From the NCBI GenBank assembly GCA_013396635.1, contig WBMW01005472.1:83507-147506 (forward strand): a stretch of 64,000 bases of DNA, given 5' to 3'. This document shows, in pieces, positions 11,586-22,640 of the stretch (position 1 is its first letter; the number at the start of each line of letters is the position of its first letter). The notes under the pieces were generated by a model. It was given only the letters and a program-made list of their open reading frames with translations, made no database searches and was not told where the DNA came from. Source of the stretch: Penelope pileata. Taxonomy: Eukaryota > Chordata > Aves > Galliformes > Cracidae. Position numbers and translations under genes: made by a program.

Positions 11586-11714
11586 NCTGGAGGGAAATTA
11601 AACAAACTCCAGAGCCACTTCAGCTTCCTCCGCAGCTTTTAACCCCTTTCTCCGGGGGGGCTGAGGGGAGGGAGATGAGGGGGGGGAAAAAACTAATAAA
11701 AAAAATTACGAAAN

Positions 11715-11762
11715 CGCAGTTAGCGCAATTATCGGCAATATTTATACGGGAGAGCGATCCGA
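11715..11762 (+). repeat. 48-bp perfect duplicate, copy 2 (probable contig start)
   Basis: Identical to 11538-11585. It begins immediately after the single N at 11714 and continues without a break into the downstream island. The 127 bases between the two Ns (11587-11713) are probably a small contig placed wrongly between the two overlapping ones. Confidence 0.9.
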
Positions 11763-12250
11763 GCCCCAGGAGGGGAACGCAGAGCGCGAGAGAGCGAAAC
11801 CGCCGTGGGAATACGCTCAGATCCCAGCAGTTCCGTTAGGTGTAAAGAAATTACAGCAAATTGTGCCGGGAGCCCCTCCGGGGAAAACACACGTGGATGG
11901 CAAAGATTTTGTCTTTTTGAGATGAAGTCAAAACACCGGTGTGGAATGAAATTCATTTTAGGGGCGCTGCCGCGTGTGCGTGTGTTTACTCGAGTACCCG
12001 GGAGGAAAAATAAAATAAAAGGGATTAAAAGCCCCAAACGGTGACATTTCTGTCGGGGTTTTGGGGCGGCAGAGTTTGCGACTTCTCTCCGGGAAAAGCG
12101 AGGCTGCAGCCCCGGCCGCTCCCGGCCCCGAGCACCGCGGTGCCCTCCGCGCTGCGCTGAGCTGCGCGGTGCCGTGTGGAGCTCCCCAGCCGCTGCCTCC
12201 GCGCCTCGCGGTGATGGGAGGGCTTCCCGCCTTCGGAGCGTCTGCTGAAC

Positions 12251-13518
12251 ATTCCCTAAAAAATGCCAGTGCTTGGTTACAGAGCGGGCACCGGGGGATT
12301 TCCGACCTCGCCGCTGCGATGGGTTGTATTTATTGTGGGCTTATGATTTTAGTGAGCACACTGTGATTTGCAGAGGGTTCCGGTGGCGCTGATCCCATGT
12401 GAGTCGTGGGGAAAGGGAGGTCTGGGATGGGAAACAGTCAACGCAACCAAACACAAAACGAGCAAAATGCCGCTATGAAATACACAACCTCCTGTTACCA
12501 GTTTGTGCGTCAGGGCGGAGTGTATCCAAATACGATCAATGTGTCTTTTAAAAGAAAAAAAAATCCTAGAAGTGCTTCAGTTCTGGGACTCTTTCTCTTG
12601 CGCTGGAAGTTCCCAGGCCAGCTTTTTCTTATGGCATTTGCGAACCATCCCACTTCATCTCTCACCTGAATCTTGTCATCTGTGCCATCTTGAAGTGATC
12701 TGTGAACAATGCTGGTCCCTCGGCCGGCCCAAGCTGGTCAATCAGGCAGAACAGACTATGCAAATGGAATGGAAAGGCGAAGCGATGGAGAACAGTGGCC
12801 CCCATTGTCTTGGGAATTTCAAAGCGCAGCCCAGCTGCAGCGGGCGGTGCTGCCTCGGACCCTCGGTTGCTACTTTAATGTCATCATTGCAAAACATCAC
12901 ATTTTGAGAACTATACAGCCTGAATGCATGAGCAGCCCTCCGCAGAGATTTCACTTTTCCGTGACATCTTTCAGAGTCCCCCTTCTNGATAAGATCCCCG
13001 ATTCCCTGATTCCCCGATTCCCTTTTCCTGGGCTCCTGCTTCATGAGGCAGAGCAGAGGCCAAGTGCCTTTTGCTCCCTTCAGGTTGCATTGCCCCTCTT
13101 GGTGTTTTTAGAGTCGAATCGGGTGGTGATTATGTTACATCTAATTCACTTCATGTTGGGTCTCTCTCAGACAGTCTGATCAGCTAACTCTGAGGAAAAA
13201 TTGCTGTGAGCAGGCACTGAAGTATTTATTCACAATTGCTTCCATAACTTTGGATACACAGGGTTTTAAAGCAGTCGGGCAGTGTCTTTGCCAGTGCCTA
13301 ACATGCAGCTAAGTGGGCTTGTAGGGATCTGTTTGGAGATTCTTGAACGCTCGGTTTTCGAGCACTCTCCCACATCTCAGCATCCCCTGATCCCGCTCTG
13401 GCCCCAGCCCCAAAGTTGGACCTGAGGTGGGGAATTCGCCTCCGCTGTTGCAAAGCTGCGCGCGATTGGATGCTTAATGTGCGTTTTTCAAGCGACCGAA
13501 TCACCGCCCGTGTCTCAC
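12251..13518. other. Downstream flank of the CpG island, no gene recognised
   Basis: Average DNA with one undetermined base at 12987, followed by a short imperfect repeat of GATTCCCC-type units to about 13022. A donor-like GTGAGT lies at 12399-12404. A second perfect octamer ATGCAAAT lies at 12758-12765. The open frames here (up to 156 codons) have no recognisable family. Confidence 0.5.
12399..12404 (+). other. Possible splice donor (GTGAGT)
   Basis: The sequence CAT|GTGAGT matches the vertebrate 5' splice consensus at all six intronic bases. It lies just downstream of the main CpG island, where a first-exon donor would be expected. Such matches are common by chance, and no coding exon supports it. 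Confidence 0.18.
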
Positions 13519-13522
13519 TTAT

Positions 13523-13551
13523 CGTTTCTTTTCATTTTCTTTTGTCTGTAG
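13523..13551 (+). other. Strong splice-acceptor-like site
   Basis: A polypyrimidine run (T-rich, with one internal A) leads into TGTCTGTAG at 13543-13551, with no other AG between the tract and the acceptor. This is a very good 3' splice-site match. A GTGAGC follows at 13574, so either a short or a terminal exon could begin at 13552. An AATAAA at 13975-13980 would fit termination about 420 bases later. Confidence 0.25.
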
Positions 13552-13974
13552 GTGACATCTGCGATCACCCTGTGGTGAGCAGAGGAAACTCCCCTCTCTT
13601 CCACCCTCCTGTTGGGAGCCCACGCTCAGGGAGCAGAGGTCTCTTAAAACACTCTTATCTCGCAGGAATTAGGGAATCGAAGGCTTCTCCAACAGCAGCT
13701 TCACTGCAGCCAACGCATGAGGATGGGTGATGCCATAGCCAGGCTCAGACGCTGCCTGACTCATAGACGGAGCAGCCGCAGGTTTCAGCGGTCACACTTG
13801 AGTGCAGACGATGTGTCATCTTCACCCAGGCATGGAGAAGAAAGGTTCCTCAGCCTAAGAGAGCTAAGCTAAGAAACTCTTAATTACATTCTTTGCAGGA
13901 CCAAGGATAATTCAGGATTTCTTTCCCATTCCTTAAACAAGGACTTTCGCTTCTGGTGGAGTAATGTATTCTGT

Positions 13975-13980
13975 AATAAA
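13975..13980 (+). terminator. Possible polyadenylation signal AATAAA
   Basis: A canonical AATAAA lies about 425 bases downstream of the acceptor-like site at 13551. The hexamer is frequent in AT-rich DNA and is listed only because of its position relative to the possible exon. Confidence 0.15.
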
Positions 13981-16839
13981 GTCGCTTAAATTACAGAGGA
14001 AGGAAGGATGGGGTTACTTAAAACCAAATAATTGTCCACTACAGTTTGATTAGCTTCCTAAGTTTGCCCCTTTCTGAATGCAATGTGTCTGTAAGAAGAA
14101 AAATACGTGAGTGGCTAAGAAAGGCAAAGACAGGTTGAACGGAATGAGGCACATACATTACTGCAGAGGTGTCATGTTATCTTCTGCCTGGAAGGTTCTT
14201 TCCCCTTGCCAAAGAGAGAACCTGAACCACATCTTTAGTTTTTCAAGAGCAAGTTCTAGGTTAAAGGAAAAACAGTTTCCTACTACATCAGCCTCCTGGT
14301 CAAATGAGTAACAGCAGGAACCCAGACTGTTCCCCACTTCATGTAAATAATTAAATAGTGATGATATGCACTGTAAGCACTCGTTGCCTCCAGGTATTTG
14401 TTGGTAGAAGTCCACAAGACTCTTTTCTCTGTCAGTTTTACTCTGTAGTTTTACTCACTACACCAACAGATCCACAAAGATCTACTTCCTAGGCAGTCCT
14501 GGGCATGCCCCATCTGCCCTCTGGGCCCTTGAAACCCAGAGGAACAGCAATGTTGTGCAGCCCATGCCTGTGCACGGCACGACAGTGATGCATGTGGCCA
14601 TGGGCCAAACAACCTGTTGCTGTGAGTGGGTGCATCGCCATCTGGATCTCCACTAATGCACTACCAGAAGGAAGCTGTGGAAGGGGAGGATGTGGTAGCT
14701 TTCAGGGCTGTTCCACCTGCTGTGGTCAGCAGCTGCTGACCTCATGCCCTACAGCTGGAGAGCTCAGAGCAGGGTTCGCTGCCCTGTGCTCAGGCCACTG
14801 TCCCCAGGCCCAACTAGTTGTCATCACACAGGTTGACTGGGTTGGGCTCTGCCAGAGGTGAATGGCCCCAAATTTGCCCTCAGGAAGGACACTGGGATAA
14901 CAGTCACGGCCCCACAGCCAAGATGGCCGAACTCAGCTCCTCACCTTCCTTCCCCGTGGCCCCACATTCCCCTGCCAATGTGAGATAATTGGTAACAACA
15001 GCAGCACCTCCCGTGAGGAGCCGAACTTCACTTTTCTCTCACAGCTGGAACTTTTGCCCCTTCCCCCTACCAGCCCCAGCCCTGGTACATTCAACCACAG
15101 TTATCTCTGCTCAAGCACTGACTGTATTTTTCATGTTTATTATCATTCAACACAGTGCAGTGCCATCTGGCACATGCACACACGGGGGGAAGAAAACCAT
15201 ATATTCAGCAAATGGAGCATACAGGGTTTAGGTTTTGTTCTCTCTCTCTTTTTCTTATTCTTCCAGTTTCAGTTTAAAATTATGCAGAAAGAATAGCCGA
15301 GCATTTCAGCTTCGTGAAAAATGATCAGAAATCCCAGTTACAAAATTAAAAATTGCTTGAAAGTGGTGACGCCAAGAAAGGACGAGTACATCCCTTCCAC
15401 TCAAAAACTGTTTCGTCTTTTCCTTCTCCTGCGTTTCATTTCACCTCGCATTCGGATAAGGAAAAGAGTTACTTTCAAAAGGTTGCGCTCTTTTTACCCA
15501 GCATTTGTCTGGTCTTTCCAATTGTTATTTTAACCATAAGACATTTATTTTAGGCAAGTGATGCATAACAAACTACACTCCTTCCAAGCATCAGAACACT
15601 GCAAGCCATGCTACAGTCCTGGAGATCTTTGCCGTTCTCACGGCTACCAAAAAATACAAAATGTGAAAATACATCTGCACAGTAGGTATAAAACACATGT
15701 AGTACTTTCCAGGAATGCTGGCACCTAAGGCATTGCCACCTTATTTCAAAGGTAGTTTTGTAGCAGAGTTGCATAATCAAAGCATTTTTATTACATGGTA
15801 ATTCAGGCACTATAAGATTATCAGTAGAGTTGCTTTTGGAAAAGAATACTATGCAGTGTGTTGTAACACTTGATTCATTTTCTTTCATTTTTTACTTTTA
15901 TTTTGTCTAATCACTGTATTGGGATCTAAAAGTCAGCAATCTTTAACTATTGAGTAGACTTTTGAAGAATCTCTCAAACGCAAGACTTCGACACAACTTA
16001 AATTGCTGTCAGTTATTGTGTAATAACCTTCAGGTATTATCATTCCCTTTGGATATATAGCATTTTATTTGTTCATTTTTTGCTTCATTTTCCAGAGTAT
16101 AATTCTCTGTCATTTCCAAATTATCACAAATATTATTATAAAAATCTGTTTGGGGTAATTCTTTTTTCTAGATTGAAAGATAATTTTGATAGGAATGTGA
16201 GAGAAAACAGTTCTTTGGACAACATTGTCAGCTAGTTAGATTTTCTTCAAAAAACAACATGTTTAACAGATACACATGCTCAGTGGCAAAACTCTTCTCT
16301 GGTCCTGTTAAAACAGAGCAAGAGATATCAGTGTAGTTATTACAGTGTCTGTATATAGAGCTAGATTCTGGTGCCACATCTGCTTAAAATTCAATCTATC
16401 CTTTGCTCAAGCTCTGATCCAGGGCTAAGTGATGTCACTGAAATGACTTCAAGTGGATTTTGGGTGAAGGCCTTTTGCATCACTGCCTCTGGGATGACAA
16501 AGGCTATTTTTGCTATGTCTTTTGTCTCCTGTGAAATCAGATGTTTAGAGTTAATTTTTGTGGAAATACTTCCTATTTGAAATTTTTGTTACAAATACAG
16601 CTTGACAGCAAAATAAAAACTTGCACTTTCCCATATATTTCCATTCATCTTTGATTTTTGGGTGAATCGCATTTTACTTTTACATGTATGTGTTCGTTGC
16701 CTTATTTCTGGCAACAGAGCATTGCAATTTTTATGTAAATAACAGGCGAGAAGAGACTCTATTGTAAAATACAATGTATGACAAATTCATTGAAACAAGG
16801 AAAATAATTTAAATAATGGTTATTCAATAAATGTCAGGA
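13981..16839. other. AT-rich DNA, no gene recognised
   Basis: Composition drops to the AT-rich level that persists to the end of the window. A more GC-rich patch lies at 14460-14960 without repeat similarity that I recognise. No RNA gene, coding exon or transposon was identified. Confidence 0.5.
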
Positions 16840-17350
16840 AAGCAATCCCACACTTTCGCTGATCGAGGCTGCTGTGTAACTTGTAAGAAAGCGATCAAGG
16901 GAGACTTCTTACGCAGTAATACATGGAGCCTGTTCCAGTTGTTAAGCACATAATTAGAAATTCAGCAAGTCTTAACGAAGAGGGTCATAAACAACCACAA
17001 TTAAAACCTCAAATCTCTCTCTGCTCTCTGCTTTGTATAGCGATGTGTATGGGAAAAATAAAAGTGTTTGTTTTTTTTGGAGATGACTCAGATCTGCTCC
17101 AATTAAACTTAGCATTAACTCTGAGAGCTGTAAAGCAAAGCAAGAAGAATGTTGCAGCAGACTGCTAGAGGTTGTTTTACTCACAAAGCGGTAGAATTGC
17201 TTTTTAGCATCTCCAACAAAAGAGGTATAAAAGAGAAATCGACAGAATTCTACGAGTATAAAGCAAAATCCTTATGCGAAGCATTAATAGGTAGCACAGC
17301 CAAGTTGAATCTACTCATCTCTTTGCTTCAGATGATATGAACCGCACAAG
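16840..17350. promoter_or_regulatory. Candidate conserved non-coding element with retained CpG
   Basis: About 11 CpGs survive in some 500 bases of AT-rich unique DNA, whereas several kilobases on the right are nearly CpG-free. The sequence contains ATTA/TAAT cores (for example near 16951 and 17103) and an AP-1-like TGACTCA at about 17084-17090. It has no transposon similarity and only short open frames on both strands. This matches the usual look of an enhancer element under selection. It could also be simple mutational patchiness. Confidence 0.3.
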
Positions 17351-18060
17351 TTGAGTTGTAACAAAGTTGTGTTGTAAATGGCCCTGGTTTTCACAGATTG
17401 CAATGTCTCCATAAATATTATTCAGTCAAATATTTAGAATCAATGTAACCTGGTTAAATAATTTATAATCAGTGACTGGACAGAGGTAGAACCTTATTTC
17501 CATGTGTTGAGAATATCTTGTGCCATTTTTGTGAACTGAGAAGGCAGAACAGACTTCGCTCAACAAACCACGTCCAAGAAGACGACATATGCGAAAAAGA
17601 AGCAGAATCATAACTAAATGACCTGTCTAGATTATCCTGTTATTGTTATGTCATTATAAATGTTGAGCAAGTGAAGCAATGTTTATTTTAAGCAGTAAGT
17701 GCTTTGAAAATTTTAAGGAATTTAAATGACTGAAAATGTTTTCCAGCTCATCTATTTTAATTGTCAAGTTTTACCTCTGTTTTTCCCATTTATTCCTCTA
17801 ACTCTCCTGAAGTGGCCTTCAAAATGCCCAAGTGAGGATTTATTGTAAATTTGGTTGTTGCTGCTTCACTGTGGTTGTTCTGATCATTTCAGGACAAATG
17901 TGACAGTTTAAACTAATGGCTGAACATCCATTGTGTTAGTGCTGTTTCCTGGTTATCTATTTATTATTTATTTCCTGCTTGTTCTATTGTTTCTTTCCTT
18001 ACAAAGACTCCTGTTCGCTCTGATAAAATTCCTTATAACATGGCTGAAACACCAAGGGTT
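17351..18060. other. AT-rich DNA, nothing recognised
   Basis: Unique AT-rich sequence without coding potential, repeats or RNA genes that I can identify. Confidence 0.5.
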
Positions 18061-18330
18061 GGGTAAAAGGGGTTCTCTGGATGATAGCACAAAGAGCATA
18101 TAAAGAATCCGTCATAGCAGTCAGTAATACAATGCAATTTATTTTCATTAGACATCCTCTTCTCCACTGGATTAGTCACTTCGCTAATGAGCAAATGACC
18201 CATAACTCACAGGAGTGGGAACTTAATGTGCAGGTCTTTCCTTCACCGGTGCAGATGAACTGCAGCGTGCTCACCATTATACTCTCACTTAATAGTTACG
18301 GCTCCTTCCCTTGCTTCTTGGGCATTCCAT
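18061..18330. promoter_or_regulatory. Candidate conserved non-coding element
   Basis: Unique sequence with five CpGs and clustered motif-like words (ATTAG, GCTAATGAGCAAATGA around 18182-18197) in an AT-rich, CpG-poor setting. There is no coding or transposon signal. The call is by texture only. Confidence 0.2.
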
Positions 18331-20251
18331 ACATGGTGGGAGTTTTGGGTGGGTGAAAAATGTAGGACCTGATAGCAAAACAGATAGCAGACACTGTATT
18401 CTTTATTGTTCCAGGGAATATTAAAAAAGATGCCTCTTGCATCTAGATTCCTCCAGGAGACCGTAAGCAGACAATGAACTGGTTTTAAAAAGCAATCTTT
18501 GTACATGCTATATATTCAGGATGCTATTTTCTGCCACTACATACTAGGCATCTTTCAAATTTATTGTCCAGATCTCACTTTAGCATGACTTTAAGTTTAA
18601 AGAGGATTTACTGGGTTATTCATTGTATGAATGCAGCTTGTCTCCCTGTGCTAGGAAAAGCTGAAGCTATGAAACCTGAAAGTTCTGAGTTTAAGTCAGT
18701 AAAAGGAGAGTTTGTAGTTTCAATGGAATGAAAGAACTTGTGAGATCTTGCTTTCGAACATGCGTTTTTCCTCTTTTCTTAATTTTACAATTGATTGTAT
18801 GTATTTACAGAATCCAGGTTTATAATTATTATTGATAGCCCAGAGTTCAGAATCAAATTCGATCAAAACTGCATATATTCAAGATTTTGAAGTTGGTGGA
18901 TGACTCTATATGACCAAAGAAGCAGAAATATTTCCACTTCCTGTGCTTCATTGGGTATAGAAAGGTGGCAAGATTTCCATATCCAGCATTATTTTCAACA
19001 TTTTAAAATAAACTGTAGGACTTATTTTGTACACTTATTCCAGAAGCAGTTTTCTAGAGATGAAGTACCTTTTTGCTTTGATAATAGGGCTGAAAGTCTC
19101 CTGATGGAATCGATTCAGTTTATCCCCAATTTTATATTGGACAGATGACAGAAAGTTTACCTGCCCGATACCATAAAGACCCTCATAATTATATTCTTTC
19201 TTTCATCAGTAGAAGATCATGTTTTGCCTCTAGAGCAGCCAATTCACTAAGTCTTTGCCCATTTACTCATGTGGCCAGAAAAGATAATTGTTTCTATTTA
19301 CTCAAATCTTAAATAAGACCCTGATCCAAATCCCTCTGAAGTCAACTATACTCTTTTCTACTGACTAACGTAGATCAGAAATCAGGATGTTCCTTCAGTT
19401 TTCTTTAGTTGTTCTGCACCAGTGATGGTTTTGTGCAAAAAATTGGATAAAATATTGCCAATGACTCTTGGGACAGAATTAGCTGAGCAGTAACATGGAG
19501 TGTTTGGCCTGCTGCTGTGTTGGGTATTACATCTCGTTGATGTAGCAAATATTATAGGTGTTAGTTCTATAAATGCCTCTGATCTTCCCTGAATAAATTA
19601 ATTCCTTTTTCAAACAAAAAAGCTATGATTAAACTGGAGTACACTTTTGAAAGTATGTTCTATTTGTAGAATTTTCAAGGATGAAAAATCCACCACAGTC
19701 TTCAGTAGATAATTCCGGTAGTTAGTTGCCATTACCATAAATCATGTAGGCCTTTTTTTTAGCCAGAATTTGTCTAGTTGAACTTCATGCACAGTGTAAC
19801 AAGCATTTCTTTGTTTTCTTGACTAACAGGTCCTCTACAGCCCACATATAAATTCTTACATGATCAAGCCATCCTTTAGCCTAGGCTTTAGTATGACCTG
19901 TCTAGACTGAGTACCTTCTCTTTTACATTCACTTTCAGTAAAGCTTTTCCTGGCCTGTAACCATTCTCCTCTGAAGCCTTTCCAACATCACATAGTTTTA
20001 TAGCAAGGTGTTCTCAAACAGCTACACAACATTAAGACTATTTTAAAATGGGAGTAGCAGCTAGTGTTATATTAGTCATAAAGGCACTGGAAGTGCACAG
20101 CAACCGCCATGGAAAAGGTGACATACCAGCTAGTACTAAAGGGCTAGAGCTTTAGGGACAAGAAGTTAATGTGAAAATAAAAGGTATTTGTGCACTTAAA
20201 CCAAATATCAATTTCGTTTATAAATATTAATTTGGGTGTCAAAAGATGAAG
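18331..20251. other. AT-rich DNA with a possible ancient repeat, no gene
   Basis: Mostly unique AT-rich DNA, almost free of CpG. A decayed inverted-repeat-like segment lies at 19319-19388 (listed separately). A perfect or near-perfect coding exon, tRNA or microRNA hairpin could not be found. Confidence 0.5.
19319..19388. repeat. Possible old sauropsid interspersed repeat
   Basis: The segment reads as a degraded version of a repeat common in turtle, crocodile and bird genomes, in which CTGATCCAAA and TGAAGTCAA words are followed by their approximate reverse complement. Here CTGATCCAAATCCC and TGAAGTCAA are clear, and the right half (TACTGACTAACG, GATCAG) is decayed. I cannot assign the family with confidence. 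Confidence 0.25.
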
Positions 20252-20790
20252 GCTGCTCTGAAAGTAATGCCTCCCATTTTATTATGTTGGCCCACGATGT
20301 CAGAGGCGGATATTGGTGGTATGGCAGTAGAGGTTGAACCTTCCCACCAATATTCTGTTCTATTTTGTTGCTGTGTGACAGATGGCAGCAGAGGGGCAGT
20401 CTGACAAAATGGCATCTGACATGGGAGTGCAGATGAAGCAGAGGTGTGGAACTGAACTCCTCCATGCAGGAAAAATGGCACCGATTGACATTCATCAACG
20501 CTTGCTGAGGCCAAACAGTGAATGTGACCACAGTGAGGGGGTGGGTGGTGCGTTTCAGCAGTGGCAATGTAAAGACAAGCCACGTTCTGGATGGCCATGC
20601 AGATTTTTACAGGTGAGGCATGCAGGCTCTTGTTCATCGCTGGTGAAAATGTATGGCTAACAGTGGTAACTCTGTTGAAAAATAGTGTTTTGGAGCTGAG
20701 AATTTGCTCCATCAAATAGTGTTGTTATGCTCTTTGTATCTGTTGTAGTTTCCATGGAAATGAATGGGAGGCATCACTTTCAGAGCAAGC
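20252..20790 (+). mobile_element. Internally deleted mariner transposon (Mariner1_GG/GALLUHOP type)
   Basis: The ends are terminal inverted repeats. The left end at 20252-20280 (GCTGCTCTGAAAGTAATGCC onward) matches the reverse complement of the right end near 20762-20790 at nearly every position, apart from one inserted base and a few substitutions. The element is about 540 bp, against roughly 1.2-1.3 kb for a full mariner. It keeps the start of the transposase region and the 3' untranslated part but lacks the catalytic domain. It is therefore non-autonomous and could only have moved with transposase supplied elsewhere. Clear TA target duplications are not visible at both edges, so the outermost bases are uncertain. 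Copies of this family are known from galliform genomes, which is the main hint to the organism. Confidence 0.85.
20382..20660 (+). pseudogene. Mariner transposase N-terminal remnant
   Basis: A 92-codon open frame within the mariner copy contains a decayed first helix-turn-helix region. Residues around GKMAPIDIHQRLL resemble the first DNA-binding helices of this mariner subfamily, and KDKPRSGWPC resembles the linker 'KDKPRSGRPC' after the second helix-turn-helix. Between them the sequence is altered (NSECDHSEG in place of a typical YG-D motif), consistent with frameshifts. The frame ends soon after the linker. The DDD/DDE-type catalytic domain (the usual C-terminal two thirds) is missing. No function is expected. 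Confidence 0.75.
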
Positions 20791-20914
20791 TATGTATATG
20801 TCTAGGAGCCTGGGAAGAGGCACGCTTTCGGATGATATATAAAACTCCTCCCTTTATTTATTTGAAAATGTGGTTTAACATCCTAAACTTTTCCATTTTG
20901 TTTTGAGTGAGGGC

Positions 20915-21190
20915 ACCATTAGTTAAGGCTGCGTAATGTTTGTGCCCAAACTTAAGGTCACTGCTGAAACACCACTGGTGGACTGACGCAGTGCAAAACA
21001 ATGGTTCCAGTGAAGTTTATAAAGCGTTGGCTTGAGGAGCAAAAGCAACACACTGTTACTGACATAATCACATTTTCTTCGAATAATTATTTTATTATAA
21101 TTCATACCTGCTACGAGGCCTCCGGTGCAACCGCTTAATGAAAATGTTACTATGTCATGTGTGGAAGCTTACAAAAAATATTTTAGCTGT
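20915..21190. promoter_or_regulatory. Candidate conserved element with retained CpG
   Basis: About seven CpGs occur in roughly 220 bases of AT-rich unique DNA directly right of the mariner copy, with ATTA and TTCGAATAATTATTTTAT-like motif-rich text near 21078-21095. It has no transposon similarity and no coding signal. Some of the CpGs could instead belong to an unrecognised old repeat. Confidence 0.22.
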
Positions 21191-21999
21191 TTCAGCTAGT
21201 AACTGACACCTGGTGGACTGGTCCATGACACAGATATTTCATGCAATGAGCATTTGGCATTTTTCACAAACTCACACTGGTATTTTATGAAATTAACAAA
21301 AAAAAGATCCTGTCAAATTTGGAGGAGTGAAATATCCTAATTTTCCCTGCTTTAGTGAAATATGTCCTACCAATAGAGCAAGAAATACTTCTGTAACACT
21401 ATACATCTGTTCAAAAAAACCCAAATGAACAGACAATAAACAAAAGGCACAGTTCAATGTGTTATTTAAAATAAAAATGCTCTGTTTTACCATGATACAC
21501 TTTTTTTTCTTCCAGCTTTTTCTGTCAGGCTTTTTACTTTTGCTTCTGTTGATTTTGTTCATGCCTTCATTCTGTCACTGCTTCCTCCACTCTTGTTGTA
21601 ATTTCTCCTCTATTTTCCTTCTGCCCAGCCCCGTCCTCATGGGATAAGCACAATCGCAGATTCCTCTGAGCACCCTGGTTTTTTGACACGTGGGTTTTGT
21701 GATGTAAATACAGGTAAGCTAAGGAACTGCTTCAGATAGTTAAAAATAAGATTAAAGAGACAAAGAAGACAAGATTGAAAAATAAATCCTGACAAGAGGG
21801 ATTTTAAGAAAACCCTCTCTGTTGTGTAACTTTAACGTCGGTTTCTGAGGGAGGACCCTGTATCAATGTAGTCCCCCTAAATCCTGGTCCCGTTAAGGTG
21901 ATTTCTCCCATTTAAGAACTTCAATGCCACACTGAAACTGTTACATGGTTTCACAAGCCAGTTTAGTGCACAGCCATTTCACCCTCTTCATCCCCCCCT
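21191..21999. other. AT-rich DNA, no gene recognised
   Basis: Unique AT-rich DNA with short T-rich runs near 21500. Nothing identifiable. Confidence 0.5.
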
Positions 22000-22640
22000 C
22001 ACTCCTGCAAGACGAGTCTAGGGTGCAGCAACAGCTGCGAGTCAATCAGGGATGGTTCTGATTGTAAATGCCTGCGATGGTATAAATGACAGTGCAGAAG
22101 GATATTGTATTCAGAGCCACATACACACTGCAGAGGTCCCATCTCGAGATTAGCCTAAAATACCACCCAGATCTCTAGGTCCTTCCCAATTAGCACAGCC
22201 AGACAATCTTCCCGGTACTATGGAGGCAAAGACATATTTTTAGCTCAGTACTGTGCTCTCTCCCCTGAACTCTTGGAGCCCTGCTGAGCCAATGGAGTCC
22301 CAATCAGTGGGCTAGCTCTGATGCTGCCCCTTCACAAAATTGCCTGTAAAGCCCGTTCAGCAAAGGGATCTGTAATGAGCTCGGCAGCTTGGGGCTCTCT
22401 GTAAACTGCAGTGGTGAAGTGAGCTCGTGGCTGAAATACCAGCTCTTTTATTCACCAGTATCACATCAATTAGCAATTTAACAGGCAGAGGAAAGATGCT
22501 GTGAATGTTCATTTAATATTACATTGATCATAGCCTGTGTTTGTATTAATTCTGGCAAGTTTTCCACATTTTGTTAATTTAAGAGAGGTATTTTCTTAAT
22601 TTTACCTCCATTCCACACGCTACAAAGAACCTGCCACCTA
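22000..22640. promoter_or_regulatory. Candidate conserved non-coding element
   Basis: A 600-base block with a change of texture. The left half is of mixed composition with about nine CpGs. The right half (22440-22620) has dense ATTA/AATTA cores, including ATCAATTAGCAATTTAA around 22466-22482 and TTAATTTAA near 22574-22582. These are homeodomain-type motifs and resemble vertebrate developmental enhancers. No reading frame or transposon explains it. Confidence 0.3.

Larger units (their letters stand above)
10276..12250. promoter_or_regulatory. Main CpG island, probable promoter
   Basis: The most CpG-dense part of the window, with GC blocks at 10270-10380, 10660-10910, 11362-11530 and 12060-12230. 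AT-rich motif clusters typical of developmental promoters or enhancers lie inside it. It contains a 439-base gap and four single undetermined bases or joins, so its structure is uncertain and a first exon may lie in the gap. Transcription, if present, could run either way; the splice-like signals at 12399 and 13551 favour the + strand. No coding exon was recognised. Confidence 0.65.

Noticed and set aside
10852..11601. Open frames of over 200 codons on both strands across the gap
   Set aside because: They consist mostly of untranslated N and exist only because N is not counted as a stop.
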